The position numbers and the translations under genes are program-made. A stretch of DNA of 64,000 nucleotides from the NCBI GenBank assembly GCA_902786345.1, contig CADACB010000002.1, positions 79,470 through 143,469 on the forward strand. The letters run 5' to 3'. Origin of the DNA: an uncultured Ruminococcus sp. GTDB lineage: Bacteria > Bacillota > Clostridia > Oscillospirales > Acutalibacteraceae. Positions within the stretch are counted from its first letter, which is position 1, and every line of letters starts with the position of its first letter. Shown one piece after another: positions 19,542-28,646 of the stretch. A model generated the notes under the pieces. The model was not told the DNA's origin, did no database searches, and saw nothing but the letters and a program-made list of their open reading frames with translations.

Positions 19542-20471
19542 TTATTGGCTATCTTTGTCGTCGTGTTCCTCTATTGTCGTGGCATAATAACCTTGATAAT
19601 ATAGTCCTTTCTTACTTGTAAATACAATGCTGTCATCGTCCTCAATGATTAAGCCGCGGTTATCTGCCTTTTCAGTTGCTCCTAAAACATTTATGTTGCA
19701 CAATACCCATTCAAAATAACTTGAACGAATAATAGTCCGGCAATATTCGCACTTGCCTGAGTTATTTTGCGGCAGCGCAGCACCACAGTTTGGACATACC
19801 GAAAGTTTTTTTGGTAAGACTTCTTCATAACGCCTGTCTTTGTTTGAACGGATATAAGTAAGCAGATAATGCTTTGTCAGTAAATCTGTTTTCCCTTCGA
19901 TCAAAGCAAAACTGTTTTCGTCAACAATGTAATCCTTCAGATCGACAGAAAGATTTACGGTCAGATACTCATTGCTTTTGTCCCTTCGGTAAAAATGCAG
20001 ATACATAGCGATGACTCGCATATCAGAAAGTATTTTTATTCTGCCTGCACTTTTCATGTCATTGATCTCTGCCGTTTGTCTTTGATAAAGCTCATCTGTC
20101 AAAATGTTTTTTAAGCTTTCGGACTCTCTGTTTGAGATTGCTTTAATAATGGTACTCAGATCAGACCGTGCAAGCTTGAGAACGGATTCGGATTTGAATT
20201 CAGGATCCTTTCCCATGATCTCGTTTGTGATCAGCATCGTAAAATCTTTAGGAAATATAATACCGTTTTCTTCTTTCTTTGTTTTTTTAGCTCCGGATAA
20301 TTTATATATAATAATAAAGCCGACAGCAAAAACTGCAATTATTACGATTTTAAATATCAGATTCAGATATTCAATTACACATCCATCTATTGCCGATTTA
20401 ATAAAATAATATGTAAGCAATATTACAAATGATGTAAAAAAAATATAAAATATAGCCTTTTTATCCATCAT
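19542..20471 (-). CDS. Zinc-ribbon membrane protein with a Tim44-like domain
   Basis: Two membrane helices (about 5-24 and 38-59) are followed by a soluble domain that starts DPEFKSESVLKLARSDLSTIIKAISNRE and matches the Tim44-like pattern of a DPxF start and helical region. A zinc ribbon follows (CPNCGAAL...CEYC near 228-247) and then a conserved WVLCNINVLG strand. The Tim44-like fold is lipid- or protein-binding in mitochondria; the bacterial role is unknown. The start overlaps the upstream paralogue's stop by 11 bases, so the two are co-translated. Confidence 0.75.
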   Translation of the reverse strand: MMDKKAIFYIFFTSFVILLTYYFIKSAIDGCVIEYLNLIFKIVIIAVFAVGFIIIYKLSGAKKTKKEENGIIFPKDFTMLITNEIMGKDPEFKSESVLKLARSDLSTIIKAISNRESESLKNILTDELYQRQTAEINDMKSAGRIKILSDMRVIAMYLHFYRRDKSNEYLTVNLSVDLKDYIVDENSFALIEGKTDLLTKHYLLTYIRSNKDRRYEEVLPKKLSVCPNCGAALPQNNSGKCEYCRTIIRSSYFEWVLCNINVLGATEKADNRGLIIEDDDSIVFTSKKGLYYQGYYATTIEEHDDKDSQ

Positions 20472-21375
20472 AATTCTCCATATTCATAATCACAATACCT
20501 CTGCTATCTGCAAAACAATCATTTGACAATACTTTGATATCAGAGATTATCCAGTCTTTTTCGCTGTCTGCAAGAGATGAACCGCAGTAACTGCAGTTTA
20601 TGTCTGAAATATCAGCCAACGGCGCTCCGCAGGTTTTACAGATCATTGCTTGTATTCCGTTTATGATCTTAGTCTTTGAACCCATATTACGGCAAAATGT
20701 AACAAGATACTTAAAGTCCTGCAATTGAGTGTAATATCCCGGCAGCGGCTCTGCTTTCAAGGATTCTTCAGGATATGTCTGCATCTTTCCGGAAAAGTAC
20801 ACGGTAATAAATTCCTTATTTCCGTTTTGGACATAAAGATTAAGATAAGAACGGTTTATCATTATATTTTTATAGACTCTATACTGACCTTTTGAAACAA
20901 GATCGTTTATCTCTTTTTTTATATTATTGAGCATTTCTCCGGTAAGTAACATCCCGATTTTTGAGATATCTCTGTCTGTAATAGATCTTAGTATTCTTAT
21001 AAATACATTTTTGCTCCAGTCGCAGAATATAGCTCCGCTAAAATCGTGGTCATGCTTTCTGATTTCAGCATTTATCATTTCAGTATAGTTTACAGGTATA
21101 ATATCAGAAACAGGAAAGGTTATCAGTTCGGATTTGACTTTTTTTTCTTCTTTCTTAGTTGTTTGCATTTCATTATGCTTCGTTCTGAAATACACAAAAA
21201 CCCCTGCAGTTATTATCAGGATACCTATGATAAAGAATAATATGTAAACTGAGAATGGCGGGCCGTCTGTGGTATTGTCAGTATAGCTGTCTTTGACGGC
21301 AAAGACTGTTGTTGATGAAAGCGCAGCCACAAAAAAAGATGTAACAATTCCGATAAAAGCATTCACTTTATTCAT
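20461..21375 (-). CDS. Zinc-ribbon membrane protein with a Tim44-like domain, paralogue
   Basis: ATG 21375 is used because GGAGGGAAG lies upstream; a longer frame to 21426 has no RBS. A signal-peptide-like N-terminus (to about residue 26) precedes a membrane helix (about 43-63). The Tim44-like domain begins near HDHDFSGAIFCDWSKNVFIRILRSITDRD. The ribbon CKTCGAPL...CSYCGSSL is followed by the same WIISDIKVL strand as in the downstream gene. The two proteins share the full order membrane, Tim44-like, ribbon, strand, and form a two-gene operon. Confidence 0.75.
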   Translation of the reverse strand: MNKVNAFIGIVTSFFVAALSSTTVFAVKDSYTDNTTDGPPFSVYILFFIIGILIITAGVFVYFRTKHNEMQTTKKEEKKVKSELITFPVSDIIPVNYTEMINAEIRKHDHDFSGAIFCDWSKNVFIRILRSITDRDISKIGMLLTGEMLNNIKKEINDLVSKGQYRVYKNIMINRSYLNLYVQNGNKEFITVYFSGKMQTYPEESLKAEPLPGYYTQLQDFKYLVTFCRNMGSKTKIINGIQAMICKTCGAPLADISDINCSYCGSSLADSEKDWIISDIKVLSNDCFADSRGIVIMNMENYDG

Positions 21376-21494
21376 TGTTTCTCTTCCCTCCGAAAATAAG
21401 AAAAAATCATTTTCTATATTATACAAAATGAAATTCTTTAAGGGATAAAAGACTTCTGACTTTATTTATGAAAAAATAGTAAAATATTGATATG

Positions 21495-21746
21495 TCAGGC
21501 ATTTTTGTTTTCACTTTGGTCTCCATGCTTCCGCATGATGATCCGCTCAAGCTGTAGCTTTGAGAAGCGGTGCTTTTTCTTACGGAAATGGCAAACTGTT
21601 TCGGCATAGCCCTTTTCGGCGGTACCTGTGTCAGTAACATAATAGGTATGGAAGTCGGAAACCTCAAAGTTATAGACTATAACAGGTTCGTCAAGCTGCT
21701 CGCCGTATGTGCCGTAAGTAAAGGCATGAACTTTAATTACAATCAA
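21495..21746 (-). pseudogene. Remnant of a Hint (pretoxin/intein-like) domain
   Basis: The translation contains VHAFTYGTYGEQ, then PVIVYNFEVSDFHTYYVTDTG. VYNFEVxDFHTYYV is the penultimate block of Hint domains in polymorphic toxins and Rhs-type proteins. The expected final VHN is absent in all three forward frames after it, and the frame opens only with a TTG and no RBS. About 40 residues are recognisable. It lies directly after the stop of the lipoprotein gene at 21743. I read it as a leftover of a lost toxin gene. Confidence 0.6.
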
Positions 21747-22693
21747 AGGCTTGAAATTTTTGTTTGTAATGATTCTATAGAAATTATATCCGGATTTTTG
21801 TAATCTGGCAGGGTGAAAATATCAGATTTTTTGTTGTAACCAAGCTTTTTTACACATTCGCTGAATGGCTTATAAAAGCCTGAATATTCAAGAGCACCGC
21901 CTATTGTAGCTTTATTTGCAAGATCTTCACATTCAGATTTACTGCTGTCTGAATCCGGAAGCTCGTCTTTTGTATAAATACGGTTAAAATTATCTTTGTT
22001 TATCTTACCGTTTTTTATTCCTTCATAATATTTTTTTACAGCACTGTCTGTTTCCTTGGCAACATATATCATTGCATCACGTTCAATATCATCAAGATTT
22101 GCATATCTGAAAATATTTATTAAAGTCTGGTCAAAGTCTGTAATATTTATAAGATTGTCTGCTGACATCTCAGAGGATAAAAAAATATTTCCGTCACGAC
22201 TGCAGCAAAAATAAGGCAGACATCCATTATACATATCAAAATATTTCATATAACTCTTATTGTCATATCCGTAATATTCAAGAGCACCGCCTATTGTGCA
22301 ATAACCTGCTGCTTTTTTTCTTTCTGACGATAGCTCATTGGTAACAGGAAGCTTATCGTTTGAATACCTTGGTTTAAAATTATCTGAGGTTATTCTGCCG
22401 TTGACAACTCCTGTATAATACAGTTTCAGGATGTTTTCAAGCAGTTTTGCATATAAAGATTTATTTATGCTCATATGTTCAGGAAGACTGTCAAGCTTAT
22501 GTAATACTTCAAAATTTTCAGCAGTGATTATATTTTCAGCAGGCTCTGATGTATGATTTTCTGATTTTGATGTTTCAGACAGCTTTATTACCCTGTTATT
22601 ATTAATATCACTGTTTTTACAGGCTGTATATGATAAAAGTAAAATTGCAGAAAAAATAAAGGATAAAATTTTTACTGTTATCGTTTTTTTCAT
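21743..22693 (-). CDS. Lipoprotein with an internal tandem duplication, unknown
   Basis: Signal peptide with lipobox LSYTAC; Cys25 would be lipidated and the protein held on the outer face of the membrane. Residues 90-142 and 220-272 share the pattern YYxGxxNGxIxxDNFxxxY...DxLP...ATIGGALEYxG (first copy CTIGGALEY). The unit is therefore duplicated, with about 130 residues between repeats. I do not recognise it. RBS GGAGGACG. The C-terminal stop lies at the junction with the Hint remnant, so the natural end may have been altered. Confidence 0.7.
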   Translation of the reverse strand: MKKTITVKILSFIFSAILLLSYTACKNSDINNNRVIKLSETSKSENHTSEPAENIITAENFEVLHKLDSLPEHMSINKSLYAKLLENILKLYYTGVVNGRITSDNFKPRYSNDKLPVTNELSSERKKAAGYCTIGGALEYYGYDNKSYMKYFDMYNGCLPYFCCSRDGNIFLSSEMSADNLINITDFDQTLINIFRYANLDDIERDAMIYVAKETDSAVKKYYEGIKNGKINKDNFNRIYTKDELPDSDSSKSECEDLANKATIGGALEYSGFYKPFSECVKKLGYNKKSDIFTLPDYKNPDIISIESLQTKISSL

Positions 22694-22912
22694 TTTCGTC
22701 CTCCGTTCTCTTATGTTCAGATATTAATCAAGTCTTCATAAATTATAATAACATTTTGAAGATAAATGTCAAATTACATTTTTGTATCCGGAGGGTTGAT
22801 GAAGGTGAAATTTTGATGGAGTATCTCTGTTGTTAATTACAAAGCATTTTTTATACTCTCTTTGAGCAGTAAGTCTGTTTTTATTAGGCATCAGGAGTTT
22901 CTTTGGTAATTA

Positions 22913-22947
22913 TAAAAAAAAACAGCCTCTTACATAAAGAGACTGTT
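22913..22947 (-). terminator. Terminator of the binding-protein gene
   Basis: On the minus strand an 11-bp stem (22947-22937 with 22931-22921; one mismatch) followed by a run of T bases (22920-22913). Located just after the stop at 22956. Confidence 0.8.
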
Positions 22948-22955
22948 GTGAAGTT

Positions 22956-24308
22956 TTATTGTGCCGAAGGCTTAACGTTTTCCGAGAACAAAAGTTTAAG
23001 ATCATCTGTTGAAGCGTATCCGTCTTCTTCAAGATTGTTGGCTTTTTCAAATGCCTTGAATGCATCTGATGAAAGCTCTCCGAAATATCCTGTAGGATCA
23101 TCATCGAAGTAACCAAGATCCTTCAGACGCTGCTGTATTTTTGTAATATCACTTCCCTGCTCACCTAATCCATATGCAAGGTTTTCAGTAATTTCAAGAG
23201 AATTGTCAGCAGATACTTTTGAAGCTTCTGTAGAGCTTTCACTTGACTGCTGAGAGTTTTCGGTACTTGATGTTTCTTCTGATTGCTGAGAGTTTTCGGT
23301 ACTTGATGTTTCTTCTGACTGCTGAGAGTTTTCGATACTTGATGTTTCTTCTGATTGCTGGGAGCTTTCGGTATTTGATGCTTCAATATTGGATGATCCG
23401 TTGCTTTGCTGAACATCAGAAGATTTTTTTGTGTTTGAGAGTTCGGGATATACGGTTTCTATCATAAAAGAAATTACCTCAGTAAGACTGTTGCCCTGGC
23501 GTTCAATAAGAAGTGAATCTATTTCATATACATTTTTGTTTCTTATAGCTTTAAGATTTTTGAAATTACTGTCATCTGAAATTTTTTCTTTAAGACCCTG
23601 TGCACAGAAAATATAATCAGGATTTGAAAGCTTTATTTTGTTAAGTCCTTCATCAGATGTATTGCTTATGGCACAAACATTTGTTAAACCTGCATACGAT
23701 AGGAGTTTTCCGCTTAAGGTCTTTTCAGTTGCAGCATTACCGTTCAGATCATATATGTAGCATGCAGTAACAACGATGTCACTTTCAGGTACAATCCTTT
23801 GAAGATCACTCATTGTAAGGAGTATTGAATTTGATTTTTCAGAACCTTTTTCTCGTCCGCTTATATTTCCGTCTGCAACTGCACAAATATTTTCATAAAG
23901 TCTTGTAAGTTCTTCACCGTTTTCGGCAGGTACCATTGTAAGAACACTTACCCCGCCATTTTCAATTTTATCTTTTGTATCACTGTCTATAGTTTTATCT
24001 GCAAATACAATATCCGGATTGACGTCAAATATTTTTTGGCTGTTAGGCTTATCTTTAGAGCCTACTGATGGAATTCCCGAAATTTCTGATTGTGTACATT
24101 CATCTGAGCGTGCGGATATTCTGTCGGAATATCCACAGGCAATAAGTATATCTGCTACTGAATCACTCAGACAAACAATGGAATCGGGCTTTTCATTGAT
24201 GGTATATCCTGCAAGTTTTACAGGATATTCTCCACTGCTGTTTGAAGAGCAGGCAGTGCATCCTAAAATTATAAAAGCTGCAAGAAAAATTGAGTAAATT
24301 TTTTTCAT
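22956..24308 (-). CDS. Substrate-binding lipoprotein (Fe/cobalamin type) fused to a peptidoglycan-binding domain
   Basis: Lipobox ILGCTAC with Cys20. Residues from about 30 to 300 follow the helical-backbone metal receptor fold (IVCLSDSVADILIACGYSDRISARSDEC, later NPDIVFADKTI), as in BtuF/FepB-type proteins. A linker of 12-residue repeats (SQQSEETSSTEN) follows, then a PG_binding_1 domain (QGSDITKIQQRLKDLGYFDDDPTGYFG). ATG 24308 has AGGAGAAG upstream. No permease or ATPase gene is adjacent, so it is either an orphan receptor or not a transporter part. It lies 47 bases after the DUF815 gene and is probably co-transcribed with it. Confidence 0.85.
   Translation of the reverse strand: MKKIYSIFLAAFIILGCTACSSNSSGEYPVKLAGYTINEKPDSIVCLSDSVADILIACGYSDRISARSDECTQSEISGIPSVGSKDKPNSQKIFDVNPDIVFADKTIDSDTKDKIENGGVSVLTMVPAENGEELTRLYENICAVADGNISGREKGSEKSNSILLTMSDLQRIVPESDIVVTACYIYDLNGNAATEKTLSGKLLSYAGLTNVCAISNTSDEGLNKIKLSNPDYIFCAQGLKEKISDDSNFKNLKAIRNKNVYEIDSLLIERQGNSLTEVISFMIETVYPELSNTKKSSDVQQSNGSSNIEASNTESSQQSEETSSIENSQQSEETSSTENSQQSEETSSTENSQQSSESSTEASKVSADNSLEITENLAYGLGEQGSDITKIQQRLKDLGYFDDDPTGYFGELSSDAFKAFEKANNLEEDGYASTDDLKLLFSENVKPSAQ
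23245..23388 (-). repeat. 36-bp tandem repeat, 4 copies
   Basis: Units at 23245, 23281, 23317 and 23353; the first three are nearly identical and the fourth is degenerate. They encode the Ser/Glu/Gln-rich linker between the receptor and the peptidoglycan-binding domain. Confidence 0.9.
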
Positions 24309-24355
24309 AATACTTCTCCTAGGATAAAATTTTGTTTGGTCTTTGTCAGATAAAA

Positions 24356-25606
24356 TCATAAATTATCTGATTTGAATTCAGCTTCAATGGCTGAAATATA
24401 CTGTTTTGCACATCTTGGAGAACGTCCCCCTCTTTCAATAGCGTATTTCTCAGCACCTATTGTAAGCTCATCAATACTGATTTTGAGTTGTTTTTCCTTA
24501 GCAAGAGCAAAGACAATATCTAAATACTGTTTTTTATCAGGTTTTGTAAAGCTGACAGATAATCCAAAGCGATCTGAAAGAGAAAGACTTTCCTGAATAG
24601 TGTCGTTTCTGTGAAGATCATCCCCTTCTCTTTCCGAAAAGGTTTCTTTAATAATATGTCTTCGATTTGAGGTAGCATAGATAAGTGAATTATCCGGTCT
24701 TACGGCGAGTCCTCCTTCAAGTACAGCCTTAAGCTGTGCATAGCTGCTGTCATCGTTTGAAAATGACAGATCGTCTATAAAGATAATAAATTTCAAAGGA
24801 AGCTCTGCAATTCTTTCTGTAAGCAGAGGGAAATCTGCAAGACGATCCTTGGGAATTTCTATCATTCTGAGTCCGTCTTTATAATACTTATTAAGAATTG
24901 CTTTTACTGTAGACGATTTACCTGTACCTCTGTCGCCATAAAGCAGACAATTATTACTCTGAAATCCATTGATGAATGCTTCAGTATTATCAATCACAAG
25001 ATTTCTTGGTATATCATATCCCTTTAATCCGTTTATTGAAACAGGATCAGGATGAAGTACAGGCTGTATGCTTTTATTTCTCCATATAAATGCACGGTAT
25101 CTTGCAAACATACCGCAGCCGTTTCTTCTGTAAAAATCAGAAAGAGTATCTATTATAGAGTCTTCGTGAAGAAATTCTTTTACGGGTTTTCCTGTTCCCC
25201 ATCTTGGCAGACTGTTTGCAGCCGTACCAAGCTCGTCACGATATGTATAGTTATTAAGTATAGTTTCAGGTGAGAGCATACTTACTCTTCTTATTGCAGA
25301 AAGGTCACGTCTTATTGCACTGATAACTTGTGTGGGCAGATTTTTTTCTTTACTTGCAGATGCTGCACGCGAAAATATATTTTCATCAAAAAGTGCAGTT
25401 TCGGTTATACATTTTGAAAGTTCAGAGGCATAACCTTTCTCACATAACAGAGAGAAAAAATTTCCCCATGCAGACATAAAATCAAATACAGGTTTATTCA
25501 GAGAACAGAGAAGTTCATAATATGCCTTTGGCACACTTCTGTCTTTAATTCCTTTATATATTGAAAGTGACGACATAAGTAATGCCGCTTCTTTTGCAGG
25601 ATTCAT
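24356..25606 (-). CDS. DUF815-family AAA ATPase
   Basis: The length of 416 with the DUF815 layout: an N-terminal helical part, then PVSINGLKGYDIPRNLVIDNTEAF, Walker A GDRGTGKSS near residue 227, Walker B FIIFIDDLSF, and ATSNRRHI as the sensor-1 region. The family is widespread in Clostridia and its role is not established. RBS AAGGAG. Upstream neighbour and likely co-transcript of the binding lipoprotein. Confidence 0.85.
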   Translation of the reverse strand: MNPAKEAALLMSSLSIYKGIKDRSVPKAYYELLCSLNKPVFDFMSAWGNFFSLLCEKGYASELSKCITETALFDENIFSRAASASKEKNLPTQVISAIRRDLSAIRRVSMLSPETILNNYTYRDELGTAANSLPRWGTGKPVKEFLHEDSIIDTLSDFYRRNGCGMFARYRAFIWRNKSIQPVLHPDPVSINGLKGYDIPRNLVIDNTEAFINGFQSNNCLLYGDRGTGKSSTVKAILNKYYKDGLRMIEIPKDRLADFPLLTERIAELPLKFIIFIDDLSFSNDDSSYAQLKAVLEGGLAVRPDNSLIYATSNRRHIIKETFSEREGDDLHRNDTIQESLSLSDRFGLSVSFTKPDKKQYLDIVFALAKEKQLKISIDELTIGAEKYAIERGGRSPRCAKQYISAIEAEFKSDNL

Positions 25607-25780
25607 ATAGTTCAGCTCCTTATGGTAAATTTATAGGATACATTTTATATTTTACAATGAATTTACAAAACAGTCAATTTATTATTTGACGAAATATAGG
25701 AAAACATATAAATAAAATCAAATACAAATATGAGTAAAAATGATTTAATGAAATAAAATAATATATAACGGAGAGACTAT

Positions 25781-26266
25781 ATGGAAAATAAAGATCAGAA
25801 AAAAATAATTGGTAAGAATATTCTTTCGGAAAAAAGTGTTATTATATGGCAGATAAGAGTATCCATATATATGATTGTATATATGCTCATTTCAGGAATT
25901 TTCTTTGTTTTTGTGCCTTTAGCGGCAATCATAATGTGCATAATCGGATGTGCAGCTTATTTTTTTATTATAGTTTATTATTTTCCGAGGCTGTGCAGAT
26001 CAGTTTCATATTTATGTGAATCCGGCAGTCTTATAATAAAAAAGGGATTTTTTATCCGAAAGTATATAAGTATAAGTTTTTCTCAGATACAATATCTGGT
26101 GCTATCAGAAGGAATAATAGAAAGTAAATATGGATCGTGCAGTGTTTATGTTTTTATGGCAGGAGGAACTGAAATATTGTGGGAAGTATCAAAGGAGTAT
26201 GCATATGCTCTTAAAGAACTGACGGAAGATTACGGCATTCAAAAAGGGAGTAAGGAAAATGAATGA
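25781..26266 (+). CDS. Bacterial PH-domain membrane protein, YdbS-like
   Basis: Two close membrane helices (about 27-47 and 51-70) precede a PH-type domain of about 80 residues (SLIIKKGFFIRKYISISFSQIQYL...YGSCSVYVFMAG), the bPH_2 pattern. In B. subtilis, ydbS and ydbT are paired and linked to antimicrobial-peptide defence. Here the next gene is the YdbT-like partner, overlapping by 8 bases. RBS GGAGAG. Confidence 0.82.
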   Translation: MENKDQKKIIGKNILSEKSVIIWQIRVSIYMIVYMLISGIFFVFVPLAAIIMCIIGCAAYFFIIVYYFPRLCRSVSYLCESGSLIIKKGFFIRKYISISFSQIQYLVLSEGIIESKYGSCSVYVFMAGGTEILWEVSKEYAYALKELTEDYGIQKGSKENE

Positions 26267-27659
26267 AGATTATATATATAAAAAAACACATCCTTATGCA
26301 ATACTTACACATATGAAATTATATGTAATATTTATTGTTTTATCTGTTTTACAGCAAATATTCTTAAAACCTCAGGGAATTATTGAAATAATAGGTTCTC
26401 TGGGAATAAATGCGCTTTATGTTTTTTCGATATTGTTTTATACAATATATTTATACAGAGGTTTTACCTATAGGATTGATGAAAGAGGCATAAGCGTAAA
26501 AAGTTCTGTTCTTATAAAAAAATATTTTACATTGCCTTATGATAAAATACAGACAGTTACAATAAGAAGGGACATTATATCAGCAATATTCGGAGCAGTA
26601 AAAATATCGGCAGATACTGCGGCAGGATCGGGAAAAAAATATGATGCAGAAGGATTTTTTTCAAAAAAAAGAGCAAAGAATATGCTTAACATAATCAGTA
26701 AGAATAATGAAGAAAAAAATATTTACAGGTCAAATATAGTAAATATAATTCTTATGTCTGTATTTCGCTCAAATCCTATAACAGGACTTTTGTTCATTAT
26801 ACCGGTTATATATCAGACGGGAAAAATTATAGGAAGTGAAATGACAGAAAGAATAGTCAAAGGCTCTCTTGATATTAGAAACAGTTTATTTACAGTATAT
26901 TTTTCTCCGGCTGTTTCTGCGCTTATTGCTGTGATTATGATGTGCTGGATGCTGTCTGTGCTTGTATTTTTTTTAAGATATGCACGTTTCAGATCATGCA
27001 GAATAGGAGATTTTATAAAGGCTTCAAGAGGTATTCTGAACAAAAGCATTATATTTACAAAGATAAGCGGCATATCGGCAATAACTATAGACAGAACTTT
27101 TCTTATGAGTATACTGGGAATATACAGTTCAGGATTTTATGTTATAGGATCAGAAAAATTAAAGGGAGATAAAAGTATACTTATAGCTCCGGAAAAGGAA
27201 GATAAAATAAAAAACAATATATTTTTGCTGACCGATATAAATACAGATGAGATAAGGAGTGTATATACTGAAAAAAATACCCTGTGGTCATATATTTATC
27301 TTCCGTTTGGAAAAGCCGGAGAAATATTGAGAGTTGCTATGATATTGTGCATAATATTGTTCATATGGTGGACGGTATTCCGAATTTTTGCTCATAAAAA
27401 TTCACATATAGGCTTATGCAATAATAGCTTTTCTATATGCTGTTACAAAAGACTTACGCTCAAAAAATATATAATTCCTTATGATAAAATACAATATATT
27501 GGGATGACTCAGAATATATTTCAGAGAAGAAAAGGAACCTGTAATATTAAAGTATATATGTATTCTGAAAAAAAGTCGGTTCACATTGCAAGGCACATAA
27601 ATAAATCAGCGGCGGAAAAACTGTTATCAGATGTTATAAGACTTGAATATAAAATGTGA
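26259..27659 (+). CDS. Bacterial PH-domain membrane protein, YdbT-like
   Basis: The 466-residue protein has three PH-like segments. The first is near 70-130 (YRIDERGISVKSSVLIKKYFTLPYDKIQTV), the second near 240-300, and the last at the C-terminus (LKKYIIPYDKIQYIGMTQNIFQRRKGTC). Pairs of membrane helices separate them. The repeated PYDKIQ motif in the first and last copies is clear. The start overlaps the YdbS-like stop, so the products are probably made together and form a membrane complex. Confidence 0.82.
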   Translation: MNEDYIYKKTHPYAILTHMKLYVIFIVLSVLQQIFLKPQGIIEIIGSLGINALYVFSILFYTIYLYRGFTYRIDERGISVKSSVLIKKYFTLPYDKIQTVTIRRDIISAIFGAVKISADTAAGSGKKYDAEGFFSKKRAKNMLNIISKNNEEKNIYRSNIVNIILMSVFRSNPITGLLFIIPVIYQTGKIIGSEMTERIVKGSLDIRNSLFTVYFSPAVSALIAVIMMCWMLSVLVFFLRYARFRSCRIGDFIKASRGILNKSIIFTKISGISAITIDRTFLMSILGIYSSGFYVIGSEKLKGDKSILIAPEKEDKIKNNIFLLTDINTDEIRSVYTEKNTLWSYIYLPFGKAGEILRVAMILCIILFIWWTVFRIFAHKNSHIGLCNNSFSICCYKRLTLKKYIIPYDKIQYIGMTQNIFQRRKGTCNIKVYMYSEKKSVHIARHINKSAAEKLLSDVIRLEYKM

Positions 27660-27697
27660 TGATTGACAGATGTTGGTCTTATAATTAAATATAATTG

Positions 27698-27725
27698 TTG
27701 ACTTTCAGCATAATAAAATTATAAT
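27698..27725 (+). promoter_or_regulatory. Promoter for the LRR lipoprotein pseudogene
   Basis: TTGACT at 27698-27703, a 16-base spacer and TATAAT at 27720-27725, 38 bases before the ATG. Confidence 0.6.
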
Positions 27726-27763
27726 AAAAATTAAGGCTATATTATTCCGGAGATGATTTATTT

Positions 27764-28646
27764 ATGTTTAAAAAAATAATAGTTTTTTTAATAAGTTTGG
27801 AGTAATTGCAGTTTTTTCTTTTCTGCTTATTACCCTTTTTTCTGTTGGCTGTTCAGATAATGAAAATCAGGATATGAGCCTGAAATCTGAAATCAATACT
27901 TCTGAGAATAAGAATGGTGATAGTGTTGAGGAAGAAGATTCAATGGGTTATATAGACAGCGGAAAATGCGGTGACAATGCTGAATATACGATTTATAATG
28001 ACGGAGTTCTGACAATAAGCGGAAAGGGTGATATGTGGGACTTTAAGTATTTTTATTCAAATAATAAAGAGTATCCTTGGAATCCCGATATGATTAATTC
28101 TGTTGTTATCAAGGATGGGATAACCTCAATCGGTGAGCATTCATTCAATTCAAGCATATTATCTTCTGTTACTATTCCCGGCAGCGTAAAAAAATAGGAA
28201 AATCAGCCTTCTGGAACTGCAAAAATCTTGAATCTGTTAAAATACCTGACGGAGTAAGTGAAATATATGAATGTGCTTTTCAGAATTGTACTGCACTCAG
28301 ACATATCACCTTGCCTGACAGTATAAAGCTGATAGGTAAGGAAGCATTCAGCAAATGTACGGTTCTGGAAAATATTGATATACCTGCCGGTGTAACAGAA
28401 ATAACCGAACGTTTATTTGAAGGCTGTGAAAGTCTGACAAGCATAACTATTCCTGACGGAGTTAAAGTTGTAGGTTGGAGGGCATTCTGTAATTGTAAAT
28501 TACTTGAAAATACAGCTATACCTGAAAGTGTGACAAATATAGGGATTGATGTTTTCAAAAACGACAATAATGTTATGCTGCTTGTAAAGAAAGGTTCATA
28601 TGCAGAAAATTATGCAAAGGAAAATAATATATCATTTACAGCCTGA
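27764..28646 (+). pseudogene. Frameshifted BspA-like leucine-rich-repeat lipoprotein
   Basis: Three frames join into one protein. ATG 27764 gives MFKKIIVF and shifts at a run of seven T (27783-27789). The next frame continues the signal peptide to lipobox LFSVGC, then an LRR_5-type region, and stops after a run of seven A (28188-28194). The third frame continues with four LRR_5 units (IGKSAFWNC, EAFSKC, RLFEGCESL, RAFCNC) to 28646. One extra base in each run restores a single frame of about 294 residues. This is a real double mutation, slippage-based switching, or base-calling error. RBS CCGGAG. Confidence 0.8.

Noticed and set aside
21419-21667. Second frame overlapping the Hint remnant
   Set aside because: No domain match, no ribosome site; it is a shadow of the remnant.
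23165-23467. Alternative-frame repeats over the 36-bp array
   Set aside because: Both strands give repetitive frames, but the binding-protein frame has the signal peptide, domain matches and ribosome site.
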